Assembly: GCA_963791625.1 (NCBI GenBank) | Contig: CAWBTA010000006.1 | Span: forward strand, 558,001 to 622,000 | DNA from: JANMCE01 sp963791625 | GTDB lineage: Bacteria > Actinomycetota > Acidimicrobiia > Acidimicrobiales > Ilumatobacteraceae | Direction of reading: 5' to 3' | DNA length: 64,000 nt | Part shown: in pieces, positions 44,549-53,740 of the stretch | How positions within the stretch are numbered: the stretch's first letter is position 1 | Layout: each line of letters starts with the position of its first letter | The notes under the pieces: model-generated | What the model was told of the DNA's origin: nothing | Database searches by the model: none | Seen by the model: the letters and a program-made list of their open reading frames with translations, nothing else | Position numbers and translations under genes: made by a program

Positions 44549-45304
44549 ATGGCAAACGTTGACCAGCTTCTCCAGTTGGCATCGGCCCAGATCGGCAAGC
44601 CGTACGTTTTCGGGGTCGAAGTGAATCTCGATGACCCGAGCCCGTCCACTTTCGATTGCTCAGAACTGGTGCAGTGGGCGTGCCATCGGCTTGGGGTGCA
44701 GCCCGAGATGCCGGACGGTTCGTGGATCCAGTACGTGCACTGCCGCCAGCACGCGAGGGCGCTGTCGGTCGATGAAGCGATCCGGACGCGAGGCGCATTG
44801 CTGTTCACCAACCGGGATGCCAATGGCGCGCCCCTTGACCCGGTCGACGCCAACGATCACCCGGCGCAGGGTCACGTCGGCTTCTCGCTCGGTAACGGGT
44901 TCACGGTCGAGGCCATGGGCACCAAGTGGGGCGTTGTGCAGGGCCAGGCGGCCGGACGTACCTGGACTCAGGGAGGGTTGATCCCCGGCGTGGAGTACGG
45001 AGCAGCGTCGGCGGCGGCTCCGGCCGCACCCGCACCGGTCACGCCGGTCAAAGACCCCGCCCACCCGTACATTCAACGTGGCGCCAAAGGCGCGTCGGTC
45101 GAAAAGATGCAGCATCTGCTGCTTTCGGTCGGTGCCCAATCGATGGGGAAGCTCACCGCCAACGGCACGTTCAGTGAGTTGACCGACATCGCCGTGCGCC
45201 TCTTCCAGTGGTACGTGAAGGCCTACTTCGACGCAACCATGATCGTTGATGGCGAATGCGGTCCGGTCACCTGGTCATGGTTGGAGAAGCTTTCAGACAC
45301 ATAG
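44549..45304 (+). CDS. NlpC/P60-like amidase with peptidoglycan-binding-like domain, no signal peptide
   Basis: A 251-residue protein. The N-terminal NlpC/P60 fold has the cysteine in TFDCSELVQWAC (C37) and the histidine in AQGHVGFSLG (H109). After an Ala/Pro linker (about 153-170), YIQRGAKGASVEKMQHLLL starts a peptidoglycan-binding-1-like helical domain to the end. There is no signal or membrane segment, unlike the Tat-exported NlpC/P60 at 6.7 kb, so it resembles phage endolysins or contractile-injection-type effectors. Divergent from the TIR gene with an AT-rich promoter between them. Confidence 0.88.
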   Translation: MANVDQLLQLASAQIGKPYVFGVEVNLDDPSPSTFDCSELVQWACHRLGVQPEMPDGSWIQYVHCRQHARALSVDEAIRTRGALLFTNRDANGAPLDPVDANDHPAQGHVGFSLGNGFTVEAMGTKWGVVQGQAAGRTWTQGGLIPGVEYGAASAAAPAAPAPVTPVKDPAHPYIQRGAKGASVEKMQHLLLSVGAQSMGKLTANGTFSELTDIAVRLFQWYVKAYFDATMIVDGECGPVTWSWLEKLSDT

Positions 45305-45328
45305 CGATCTCCGCTCCTCGGCTGGTCT

Positions 45329-46516
45329 TCAATCGGGCAGCATGGGCATGGACCAGCCCTGATCCTGACCGAGGTGAACGACGCGGCTCATCGCGTTGGC
45401 GCCGAACTTGGCCCGCACGGCGTCGAGCGCTGAGTCGAGCGCGTCGTCGCAACCACGGTCGAACGCGAGCGACAGTTGTACGGCGCGTTCATCGCAGAGG
45501 TTGGAGACGGCTACACCGATCAGCGTGATGCCGTCGCGGTCGATGCGCGGCTGCTCTGCTGTCAGGAGCGCCCGCGCTGCCGACAGGATGGTACGCGTGT
45601 GGGCATTCGCTTCCGACATCGTGCGTGAACGCGACACACTGGTGAAGTCGTTGAACCGCAGACGCAACTCAACGGTGCGGCCGACCCGTGAGGCGTCGCG
45701 CATGCGTCTCGTCACGCGGTCGACCAGGGTGACGAGTGTGGCGTCGACCGCGTCTGTGGTCTTCGTTCGGCGACCGAGCGCGCACTGCGCACCCATGGAT
45801 TTGCGCCGCTTACCGACTTGCACAGGGCGAGGGTCACGGTTTTGTGCCAGTGCATGCAGGTGACGTCCGCTGCCGGGCCCGAGCATCGCAACCAACGCAG
45901 CTTCGGTGAGCTCGGCAACCTCGCCCACGGTGCAAATACCGTGGGAGCGAAGCGTCTCGGAGGTGACTGGGCCGACGCCCCAGAGCCGCTCGACCCGAAG
46001 CGGATGCAGGAACGTCAGCTCGTCCTCGGGCTCCACGACGAGCAGGCCGTCGGGCTTGCCGACACCGCTCGCGACTTTGGCCAGAAACTTGGTTCTGGCC
46101 ACACCCACCGTGATGGGCAAACCCACCCGATCAAGCACGGCCATCCGCAATCTCGCCGCGATCTCCGTTGGCGTACCGGCGATCCGTCGAAGGCCAGTGA
46201 CATCGAGAAACGCTTCATCGATCGAGATGCCCTCAACCAAGGGAGTGGTGTCGGCGAAGACCGCGAACACGGCCCGACTTGCCTCGGTGTAGGCATGCAT
46301 GCGAGGGGAAACCACCACCGCGTGCGGGCAAAGGCGTCGGGCCTGCAGCCCGTTCATGGCAGCGCGCACGCCATAGGCTTTGGCCTCGTAACTGGCGGCC
46401 AACACCACCCCGCCCCCCACGATCACCGGTCGCCCCCGCAGGGCCGGATCATCGCGCTGTTCCACCGACGCGTAGAACGAGTCGAGGTCAGCGTGGAGGA
46501 TCGACGCGGTCGTCAT
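45329..46516 (-). CDS. dinB: DNA polymerase IV
   Basis: A 395-residue Y-family translesion polymerase. The N-terminal ILHADLDSFYASVEQ has the first catalytic aspartates, SYEAKAYGVRAAM the steric-gate region, and GISIDEAFLDVT the DE pair. RLWGVGPVTSETLRSHGI is the helix-hairpin-helix that binds DNA. The C-terminal little-finger domain (about 240-350) is intact. ATG 46516 (MTTASILH) is chosen over an ATG 21 bases upstream. It acts at stalled forks and raises mutation rates. No LexA box was recognized upstream. Confidence 0.95.
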   Translation of the reverse strand: MTTASILHADLDSFYASVEQRDDPALRGRPVIVGGGVVLAASYEAKAYGVRAAMNGLQARRLCPHAVVVSPRMHAYTEASRAVFAVFADTTPLVEGISIDEAFLDVTGLRRIAGTPTEIAARLRMAVLDRVGLPITVGVARTKFLAKVASGVGKPDGLLVVEPEDELTFLHPLRVERLWGVGPVTSETLRSHGICTVGEVAELTEAALVAMLGPGSGRHLHALAQNRDPRPVQVGKRRKSMGAQCALGRRTKTTDAVDATLVTLVDRVTRRMRDASRVGRTVELRLRFNDFTSVSRSRTMSEANAHTRTILSAARALLTAEQPRIDRDGITLIGVAVSNLCDERAVQLSLAFDRGCDDALDSALDAVRAKFGANAMSRVVHLGQDQGWSMPMLPD

Positions 46517-46648
46517 CGAACACATGTTCGCACACAATTCAATCGGTGAGCAAGCAGACTCTCGGCCGATACTGCGGGCTTTGCAGATCGCGTGCTACAC
46601 CGGAGGAATGCCGGGCGGCGCCCTGCACCATTCCGAAGGGGACATCGC

Positions 46649-48304
46649 ATGTCGAGTTTGAGCTTTCGCTCCGATCCAACTGCCTACCGACATTGGCGCG
46701 TCGACGTTGACGGACCGATTGCCACCCTCACGATGGCCGTCACTCCTGACGCTGGTTGGCGACCGGATTACGAACTGAAGTTGAACTCCTACGACATCAG
46801 CGTCGACATCGAGCTGCATGACGCCGTGCAGCGTCTGCGCTTTGAGCATCCCGAAGTAAAGGTGGTGGTGGTCACCGGTGGGATCGAGAAGGTGTTCTGC
46901 GCCGGCGCCAATATCCAGATGTTGTCCACGTCATCGCATGGCCACAAGGTGAACTTCTGCAAGTTCACCAACGAAACGCGCAACGGCATCGAAGACGCCA
47001 CCGCCAACTCGGGTCAGACCTACATCGCGGCAGTGAACGGTACGGCAGCGGGTGGAGGCTACGAGTTGGCATTAGCCTGCGATGAGATCGTGTTGATCGA
47101 TGACCGCTCGTCAGCCGTGTCGTTGCCTGAGGTGCCGTTGCTGGCGGTGCTGCCGGGTACCGGCGGGTTGACGCGTCTCGTCGATAAGCGATTCGTTCGC
47201 CGTGACCTGGCCGACGTGTTCTCCACCCGAACCGAAGGCGTCAAAGGCCAGCAGGCGCTTGACTGGGGCCTGGTAGACGCGGTGGCCCCCAAGTCGACGT
47301 TCGACCCCGTCGTGCACGGTCGTGCGATGGCCCGGGCAGCCAGCAGCGATCGCCCCGACGGGCCCGGTATCACGTTGCCCATCTTCGGCGAGAGCGTCCT
47401 CATCGATGGTGATTCCGTCACGTCAACCGACGTCGATGTCACCATCGATCGTGAGGTTGGCGCGGCCCGGTTCACCATTCGGGGCCCGCACACCGCGCAA
47501 CCGGCGATGCCTGCCGAGTTGCTGGCCGCCGGGTCTGATGCGTGGTTGTTGCGTTGCGTGCTCGACCTTGACTACATCATCCTGCACTTGCGTTTCAACG
47601 AGCCCGAGATCGGCACGTGGGTGGTGACCACCGAGGGCGACGGGGCAGCAGTTGAGGTGGCCGAAGCGGTGCTACTCGATCACAGTGATTGGCTGGTGCG
47701 TGAGGTGCGTCTGCAATGGACCCGCACGTTGAAACGGTTGGATGCGTCATCGCGAACACTAGTCACGCTGGTCGAGCCCGGAAGCTGTTTCATTGGCGTG
47801 CTGGCCGAACTGGTGCTGGCGGCCGATCGTTCTTTCATGCTGGATGGACAACGCGAAGGTGATGACCGGCCCGCGCCGCTGCTCCGACTGACCGAAGCGA
47901 ACAACGGTCAGCATCCGATGTCGAACGGTCTGTCCCGGCTTCGCACTCGCTTTTGGGGTCGTGATGACGCCTACAACGTTGCAGTAGCACATGCGGGGGA
48001 GAACCTCGATGCGGTTGAGGCTGTTGATGCCGAACTGGTCACGTTCGCGCTCGATGACATCGACTGGGACGACGAGGTGCGGGTGATGTTGGAGGAACGC
48101 AACAGCTTCTCGCCCGATGCGCTCACCGGCATGGAAGCGAACTTTCGCTTCGTTGGCCCGGAGACAATGGAAACGAAAATCTTCGCTCGGCTCACTGCCT
48201 GGCAGAACTGGATCTTCCAACGCCCGAATGCCGTCGGTCCAGAAGGCGCGCTCCTTCGCTTCGGCACCGGCTCCCGCCCGACCTTTGACCGAAAGAGAGT
48301 GTGA
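46649..48304 (+). CDS. boxC: 2,3-epoxybenzoyl-CoA dihydrolase (BoxC)
   Basis: A 551-residue crotonase-family enzyme. The N-terminal half has KVVVVTGGIEKVFCAGANIQ (oxyanion hole) and YIAAVNGTAAGGGYELALA; VSLPEVPLLAVLPGTGGLTR is the second hole. BoxC opens the ring of the epoxide of benzoyl-CoA to an aldehyde in aerobic benzoate breakdown. Length and the central domain distinguish it from simple enoyl-CoA hydratases. ATG 46649 with AAGGGG site. It overlaps boxB by 4 bp, the classical gene pair. Function rests on family similarity. Confidence 0.92.
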   Translation: MSSLSFRSDPTAYRHWRVDVDGPIATLTMAVTPDAGWRPDYELKLNSYDISVDIELHDAVQRLRFEHPEVKVVVVTGGIEKVFCAGANIQMLSTSSHGHKVNFCKFTNETRNGIEDATANSGQTYIAAVNGTAAGGGYELALACDEIVLIDDRSSAVSLPEVPLLAVLPGTGGLTRLVDKRFVRRDLADVFSTRTEGVKGQQALDWGLVDAVAPKSTFDPVVHGRAMARAASSDRPDGPGITLPIFGESVLIDGDSVTSTDVDVTIDREVGAARFTIRGPHTAQPAMPAELLAAGSDAWLLRCVLDLDYIILHLRFNEPEIGTWVVTTEGDGAAVEVAEAVLLDHSDWLVREVRLQWTRTLKRLDASSRTLVTLVEPGSCFIGVLAELVLAADRSFMLDGQREGDDRPAPLLRLTEANNGQHPMSNGLSRLRTRFWGRDDAYNVAVAHAGENLDAVEAVDAELVTFALDDIDWDDEVRVMLEERNSFSPDALTGMEANFRFVGPETMETKIFARLTAWQNWIFQRPNAVGPEGALLRFGTGSRPTFDRKRV

Positions 48305-49719
48305 TCGCTGTGTCACTCGTGGACATCAACGCCAAGATTCCCAACAACGTCGACCTTGCTGATGATCGTCGTTTGCAGCGCGCCCTTGAGTCGTGGCAAC
48401 CGAAGTTCATCGACTGGTGGCGAGCGCAGGGTCCGGTGGCGTTCAAGGACAATCCGGTGTATCTGCGCACCGCAATCTCCGTCGGACAGGAGGGTTGGGC
48501 CAACTTTGATCATGTGCCCATGCCCGACTACCGGTGGGGCGTGTTTCTGGCCGATCGCGAGCCCGACCGCAAGATCGCCTTCGGCGACCACAAGGGTCAA
48601 GACGTATGGCAGGACGTGCCCGGCGAGTACCGGGCCGAGCTTCGTCGACTGGTCGTGGTGCAGGGCGATACCGAACCGGCCTCGGTTGAACAACAGCGAT
48701 CGTTATGTCTTACGGCGCCGAGTTTGTACGACATGCGCAACCTGTTCCAGATCAACGTGGAGGAGGGTCGCCATCTGTGGGCCATGGTCTATCTGCTGCA
48801 TCGCTATTTCGGTCGCGACGGACGTGACGAGGCCGACGAGATGCTGGAGCGTCACTCGGGTGACAGCGACAAGCCGCGCATTCTCGGTGCGTTCAACGAG
48901 CCGACGCCGGACTGGTTGTCGTTCTTCATGTTCACCTACTTCACCGATCGGGACGGGAAGTTTCAGCTGGCGTCGCTACGCGAGTCAGCGTTCGATCCGC
49001 TATCGCGCACCTGCGACTTCATGTTGAAAGAGGAGGCGCACCACATGTTCGTCGGTGCGTCCGGCATCGCACGTGTCGTCGACCGCACTGTCGAGTTGAT
49101 GAAGAAGCACAACACCGCAGACCTGCGCGCCCATGGCGGCATCGACGTGTCGCTCCTGCAGAAGTATCTCAACTTCCACTACACGGTTTCGCTCGACCTT
49201 TTCGGTGCCGAGACGTCAACGAACGCCGCCAACTATTACGCAGCCGGATTGAAGGGTCGCTTCCACGAAGAACGTCGTGACGACGATCATCGACTGCTGG
49301 GTTCGACGCGCATGGTGCCCCATTGCACCGACGAGGGCATCAGCGAACGAGAGGCAGCCGAGTTGTCGGCCCTCAACGAAACCCTTCGTGAGGACTACAT
49401 GGCCGACTGCCAAAAAGGCGTTGATCGCTGGAACCGGGCGCTCGCCGCAGTGGGGATGTCGCTGGAGTTGCCCTACGTTGGTTTCAACCGTTCGGTCGGA
49501 ACGTTCAAGGGCCGAAACGTCACACCAGACGGCACGCTCATTGACCGCGTCACGTGGCAGTCCAACATGCAGAACTGGCTACCTACGACCGAAGATCGTG
49601 CCTACGTCGAAGGTCTCATGGTCGGCGTGCGAGAGCCTGGCAAGATGGCTGGCTGGCTGGCCCCACCCCAAACCGGCATTCACGCCAAACCCGTCGACTA
49701 CGAGTACATCAAAGTTTGA
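48301..49719 (+). CDS. boxB: benzoyl-CoA 2,3-epoxidase, di-iron subunit (BoxB)
   Basis: A 472-residue ferritin-like di-iron oxygenase. INVEEGRHLWAMVYLLHRYF and LKEEAHHMFVG supply the carboxylate and histidine ligands, and QNWLPTTEDRAYVEGLM is conserved at the C-terminus. BoxB puts one oxygen atom on benzoyl-CoA with electrons from the BoxA reductase. GTG 48301 overlaps the boxC stop. No boxA or benzoate-CoA ligase gene is next to it here; one of the acid-CoA ligases in the window could serve, which is speculative. Confidence 0.93.
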   Translation: MIAVSLVDINAKIPNNVDLADDRRLQRALESWQPKFIDWWRAQGPVAFKDNPVYLRTAISVGQEGWANFDHVPMPDYRWGVFLADREPDRKIAFGDHKGQDVWQDVPGEYRAELRRLVVVQGDTEPASVEQQRSLCLTAPSLYDMRNLFQINVEEGRHLWAMVYLLHRYFGRDGRDEADEMLERHSGDSDKPRILGAFNEPTPDWLSFFMFTYFTDRDGKFQLASLRESAFDPLSRTCDFMLKEEAHHMFVGASGIARVVDRTVELMKKHNTADLRAHGGIDVSLLQKYLNFHYTVSLDLFGAETSTNAANYYAAGLKGRFHEERRDDDHRLLGSTRMVPHCTDEGISEREAAELSALNETLREDYMADCQKGVDRWNRALAAVGMSLELPYVGFNRSVGTFKGRNVTPDGTLIDRVTWQSNMQNWLPTTEDRAYVEGLMVGVREPGKMAGWLAPPQTGIHAKPVDYEYIKV

Positions 49720-49789
49720 GCGATAGCCCACGCGCCGAGGCCGTCGAAGGTAACGTTCCCCGCGTACGACCTGATCAGCAGGAGGGTAG

Positions 49790-50263
49790 ATGCATCCCTA
49801 CGAAACGCTCATCCGCAGGTATTTCGACGCATGCAACGCGGCCGACTACGACGCGCTCGTTTCATGTTTCACCATTGATGCCGTCCACTATTTCCCACCT
49901 GGTCTGCCCGACGTGCCATTCCGAGGTGCCGAGACCATTGCCCGAAAGTGGATGTGGTGCGTGGAGCATCTCGGCTCGTGCTGGACGATCGACAAGGTGC
50001 TCATCAGCCACGACTCGCACGAGGCCGTTATCGAGTGGACGCATTGGAAGACCAAGCAGGGCATCGGCCTGCGTGGCGATGAGTGGTACGTCTTCGACGA
50101 ACCAAGCGGTCTAATCGCCGAGATTCGGGCCTTCTACGCTTCGCCAGCGGTCAACGACGCCGTGCTACTCCCCAACGTCGGCGGCATAGCCATGAACCAA
50201 CTCGTCGGATTCGACTACCCCGGCCGCTCGTACCACCTCGCCCCGCCCGACAACGTCGAGTGA
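49790..50263 (+). CDS. SnoaL-like / nuclear transport factor 2-fold protein
   Basis: A 157-residue small alpha-beta barrel protein. YETLIRRYFDACNAADYDALVSCF is the standard first two helices, FRGAETIARKWMW follows, and AVIEWTHWKT is a core strand. Members are isomerases, dehydratases or ligand binders. It follows boxB by 70 bp on the same strand with an AGGAGG-type site, so it may be part of the same transcript. Role in benzoate breakdown is not known. Confidence 0.82.
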   Translation: MHPYETLIRRYFDACNAADYDALVSCFTIDAVHYFPPGLPDVPFRGAETIARKWMWCVEHLGSCWTIDKVLISHDSHEAVIEWTHWKTKQGIGLRGDEWYVFDEPSGLIAEIRAFYASPAVNDAVLLPNVGGIAMNQLVGFDYPGRSYHLAPPDNVE

Positions 50264-50331
50264 CAATACGTTGGTGGACGCCGTTGCCGAAGATGTTCAC
50301 AGTGGTGTCGTTCGAACGGTGGTTGGCTTCC

Positions 50332-51438
50332 TCAGAGCTGGGAGCCGTAGCGGATGAGGTTGCCGTCGGGGTCGACGTAGGCGCCTTCGCGAAGGCCGTA
50401 GGGGGTGTCGGTCGGTGGGTGGAAACGCCCGCCGACGCCTGTTGCAATCCACCGCTCGTGGATCGCGTCGGCGTCGGTGACGTACAGGTAGGCCATGATG
50501 TTCGATGTCGCCGGGTCGTTGTGGTCGGCGACGGCGAGGTGCAAATGGGCGGCGCCGAGTTCGAGAAAGCCGTAGATATGGGGCGGCTCGCCGTACGCAG
50601 TGGCGGTGAACCCAAGCGCCCGGTACCGGTCGAGCGCGGCGGCGACATCGGTGGTGAGCAGGATCGGCACGGCTTCGCTGGCTACGACCCGCTCGCGGCT
50701 GGGGGCGAACTCATACCGCCATGGCTTCTGGGTGGAGCGGTAGGCCACCCACACCTGGCCGGTCATCCCCGAAGTAAGGATCTGCACGACGGTGTCGGCC
50801 ATGTAAGAGGCGGGGGACCAATCGTTGCGGGTGGCGAGGTACTCGGGCGAGATGATGCCGGTGGCCACCGCGCCTGGGCACAGCGCGTTGACGCGGATGT
50901 TACGCGGCGCGAGTGCCGGGCCGAGCGATCGAGCGAAGCCGACCATTGCGTGTTTGGTGAGCCCGTAGAACGGGTCGTCGGGAAACGGCACCAGCCCCGC
51001 AACGGAGGCGGTGATCACGATGTCGCCACCGACGGCTTCCATGTGGGGAATGAGGGCGATGGCGCCGAGGGCCGGGCCATCGCAGTTCACGCCCCGGATG
51101 CGTCGGTAGCCGTCGAAGGTAAGGCAGTCGGCAACATCCGCGTTCTCGTCGCGGCCCTCCGACTTGGTCATGATGCCAGCGTTGAGATGGGCGATGTCGA
51201 TCCGGCCGTACGTGTCGACGATGTGCTGCAGCGTCGCGACCCACGCGTCCGGATCGGACACGTCAAGGCGCAGCGGATGCGCGCCGGTGGTATCCGCCAG
51301 CGTGGCCAGTGCGCCCTCGTTCACGTCGGCTGCGACGACGGTGGCCCCCTCGGCGAGCAGTCGCTCCACCGTCGCCCGCCCGATACCCGATGCTCCGCCG
51401 GTAACGAGCGCAACCTTCCCCACGAACAGACCAGTCAT
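50332..51438 (-). CDS. SDR dehydrogenase fused to a VOC (glyoxalase-like) domain
   Basis: A 368-residue two-domain protein. Residues 1-245 form a classical SDR: cofactor loop TGGASGIG (13-20), LNAG (85-88), Y158 and K162 in YGLTKHA. From about 255 on (VVASEAVPILLTTDVAAALDRYRALGFTA) it is a VOC/bleomycin-resistance-type domain with GAAHLHLAV and YLYVTDADAIHERW strands. The frame is continuous, so the fusion is real. It may couple oxidation to a VOC reaction or binding step. Fusion of these families is unusual in my knowledge. Confidence 0.88.
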   Translation of the reverse strand: MTGLFVGKVALVTGGASGIGRATVERLLAEGATVVAADVNEGALATLADTTGAHPLRLDVSDPDAWVATLQHIVDTYGRIDIAHLNAGIMTKSEGRDENADVADCLTFDGYRRIRGVNCDGPALGAIALIPHMEAVGGDIVITASVAGLVPFPDDPFYGLTKHAMVGFARSLGPALAPRNIRVNALCPGAVATGIISPEYLATRNDWSPASYMADTVVQILTSGMTGQVWVAYRSTQKPWRYEFAPSRERVVASEAVPILLTTDVAAALDRYRALGFTATAYGEPPHIYGFLELGAAHLHLAVADHNDPATSNIMAYLYVTDADAIHERWIATGVGGRFHPPTDTPYGLREGAYVDPDGNLIRYGSQL

Positions 51439-51586
51439 CCCCTGGTTGTATCAGACCGATAGCCAACGCATGATCGCCATCGCCATAGACGTGTGGGACG
51501 AACGACGAGTACTGTCGAAAGGGAGTGCAGAACACGGAGGATCTCGTCGTGCCCACTGATGCCTGCGAAGATCGGCTGAGCGCACT

Positions 51587-51943
51587 GTGAGCATCTACAC
51601 CGTTCTCGACATCGACATCCTCGACTCGTCGATGTTCGCCGAGTATCAGCGCGGCTTCCCGGCCATCCTTGCGAAGCACGGCGGCCGGTACCTGTCCCGC
51701 GGCGGTCCGATCCGTTCAACGGGCGAGTGGGGTGCGTTGCACCGAATCGTTATCTTCGAGACGCCGTCCTGGGACGCGCTCGCCGCTCTGTTCTCCGACC
51801 CGGATTACCAACCCCTGATACCAATTCGCGACGCCTCGGCCCGCATTCGATCGATTCACACCGAAGGAACCCAGCCAGAGGAGCCCACCGTGAACCTGAG
51901 CATTCCTGCCAGTTCGTCAGAAGCCGAAGAACCTGATGGGTGA
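51587..51943 (+). CDS. DUF1330-family protein with acidic tail
   Basis: A 118-residue protein with GTG start. Residues 1-95 match the DUF1330 dimeric alpha-beta barrel: YTVLDIDILDSSMFAEYQRG, KHGGRYLSRGG, and a RIVIFETPSWDALAALFSDP segment. The last 24 residues are Ser/Glu/Pro-rich and unlike the family. It lies divergent from the SDR-VOC gene, separated by 148 bases. Function unknown. Confidence 0.82.
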   Translation: MSIYTVLDIDILDSSMFAEYQRGFPAILAKHGGRYLSRGGPIRSTGEWGALHRIVIFETPSWDALAALFSDPDYQPLIPIRDASARIRSIHTEGTQPEEPTVNLSIPASSSEAEEPDG

Positions 51944-51993
51944 TCCGCGTCCTTCGTCGAGTTGCGCAGCGGGTTCGTGAGGTGATCCTGGAG

Positions 51994-52251
51994 TCATCCG
52001 CAGTGTGGCCGGCCGAAGATCACTGCGACCGCACCAACGTAAATGGTGCCCGCGATCAAGCCAACGAGGGCACCGCGGGCGGTCCATTCCCGAGCCCGAC
52101 GAATCGGGATCTTGGCGTCACTGCTGGCGGCTCGGTCGGCGGTCACCAAGGACCAGTCGTTACGTCGTTCAAGAGTCCTGGGGCCTTCCCGCGCGGTCGA
52201 GACGGTCAGCGTTCCGAGTCGGACGCTGAATCCGATTGGAACGGCGACCAT
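51994..52251 (-). CDS. possible small single-pass membrane protein
   Basis: The 354 bases between DUF1330 and the P450 hold one plausible gene. The 85-residue protein has a likely membrane helix near the C-terminus (ALVGLIAGTIYVGAVAVIFG, about 60-79) after a charged region with RRAREW. Codon use is GC-rich at third positions. It follows the P450 gene on the same strand by 46 bases. No family is recognized, and the N-terminal half looks unstructured, so this is tentative. Confidence 0.4.
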   Translation of the reverse strand: MVAVPIGFSVRLGTLTVSTAREGPRTLERRNDWSLVTADRAASSDAKIPIRRAREWTARGALVGLIAGTIYVGAVAVIFGRPHCG

Positions 52252-52297
52252 AACGCGTGCACGTGCTCACGTGTTCCGCGAGGGTCGATCTACGGAC

Positions 52298-53740
52298 TCA
52301 CCGACGCCGGAGCTGATCTGGCTGGCGTGATCCATGCTCGCGGTATCGCGGGCAGACATGAAATGGGGCACCGCCGACGGGGCGATTGACGACCATGCCG
52401 ACCGGCAGGGGGATGGCGTCGGCGGTTGGTGTGAGGTCGACGCGTTGGGCGAAACGGGCGATCATCAGGACGAGTTCCATCTGGGCGAGGGCAAAGCCGA
52501 GGCACATGTGCGGTCCGCGTCCGAACGGAATCCAGGCTCGGTCGGTAGCGGCCTTCTGGTCGTCGTTGAGGGTCAAGTATCGGTCGGGGTTGAAACGTTC
52601 TGGGTCGATCCACGTGCTCGGGTCGCGCCCGGACAGGTGCGGCGACCAGGCGATCAGGGTGCCTTTCCTGATGGTGTATTCGCCGACGCGGACGTCACCG
52701 GCCGCAACTCGGACTCCGATCAGTCCGGCAGGGTGGAGCCGGAGCGACTCGTGGACGACTCGTTGGGCGTACTCGAGTTGACCGAGGATCGAGCCGTCCG
52801 GTTTGCGAGTGGGAGCGTTGGGCGGATCGAGTGGTCCGAGTACACGGTCGGCCTCGTCGCGGAGCTGTGACCACACGCCGGGTTCGAGCGCGGCGCACCA
52901 CAGGAGCCACGCGAAGGTCGATGCCGTGGTGTCGTAGCCGGCGCCGATGAGAGTATCGACCTGATCACGGATCTCGGCGTCGGTGAGGGTGCCATCGGTG
53001 GCGATCACCTCGAGAATGTCGAGCGGGTCACCCGTGGGGTGTGCTCTACGGTCGGCTACCTCATCGTTGATGATTCGGTCGATGCGCCGTCGGTCGGCCC
53101 GAACTCGCGATCGTGAGGTGAACGGAATCGGGTGCGGAAGCTGGTTTGCTCCCGGTGCTTCGATGAACGCTTGTGCCCGTTGGAACAGTTCACTGAACTC
53201 GTCGACCCGTCGCGCCATCCGTTCGCCGAAGAAGGCGTGGAGTGTGACGCCGAGGATTAGGTCGCGTCCGACCGGGTAGAGGTCAACCGGCCGGCCGATG
53301 TGGCCATCTTTGCCGGCGATCACCCGATCGATGGCCGCATCGCTCCGTTCGATGATCATCGGGATCCAGCCGTTGAGTCGAGGCCGCGTGAACGCTCGTT
53401 GCACGGCCCCGCGGCGGCGTTGGTGGTTGGCACCGTCGGACACGATCATCGATCGTTTGCCGACGACGAAGCGGACTCCGATGACGTTGAACTTGTGTTT
53501 CCAGCGGAACGTGTCGGCTCCCATCGAGAAGATCTCGTGGATCAAGGCCGGGTCGCCGATCACGGCTATCCGTACGCCGGGGCCCCCGAGGACGCAGATC
53601 GGGCCGTAGGCCGCACGCAATTCATCCAATGCCGGCGCGAGGTCGCTGAACAGGTGACGAACCTGGCGCAGATTCGCGAGGCCCCGCGGCCCGGGCAGCG
53701 GCATGGCACGAGGTCGTTCCGCTGGCAGACGGCCGGTCAC
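52298..53740 (-). CDS. cytochrome P450
   Basis: A 480-residue heme monooxygenase. The I-helix oxygen motif is LIGAGYDTTAS, the K-helix ExxR is ESLRLHP, and the heme-binding loop is FGRGPHMCLGFA with the cysteine ligand. The end (VGMVVNRPVGGAPFHV) matches bacterial P450s active on lipophilic substrates. GTG 53740 overlaps the preceding stop (GTGA), so it is coupled to the membrane protein gene; the longer open frame is antisense noise. Electron donors (ferredoxin) are not near. Substrate unknown. Confidence 0.93.
   Translation of the reverse strand: MTGRLPAERPRAMPLPGPRGLANLRQVRHLFSDLAPALDELRAAYGPICVLGGPGVRIAVIGDPALIHEIFSMGADTFRWKHKFNVIGVRFVVGKRSMIVSDGANHQRRRGAVQRAFTRPRLNGWIPMIIERSDAAIDRVIAGKDGHIGRPVDLYPVGRDLILGVTLHAFFGERMARRVDEFSELFQRAQAFIEAPGANQLPHPIPFTSRSRVRADRRRIDRIINDEVADRRAHPTGDPLDILEVIATDGTLTDAEIRDQVDTLIGAGYDTTASTFAWLLWCAALEPGVWSQLRDEADRVLGPLDPPNAPTRKPDGSILGQLEYAQRVVHESLRLHPAGLIGVRVAAGDVRVGEYTIRKGTLIAWSPHLSGRDPSTWIDPERFNPDRYLTLNDDQKAATDRAWIPFGRGPHMCLGFALAQMELVLMIARFAQRVDLTPTADAIPLPVGMVVNRPVGGAPFHVCPRYREHGSRQPDQLRRR

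Noticed and set aside
50083..51462. 459-codon plus-strand frame
   Set aside because: Antisense to the SDR-VOC gene and overlapping the SnoaL-like gene; no family features.
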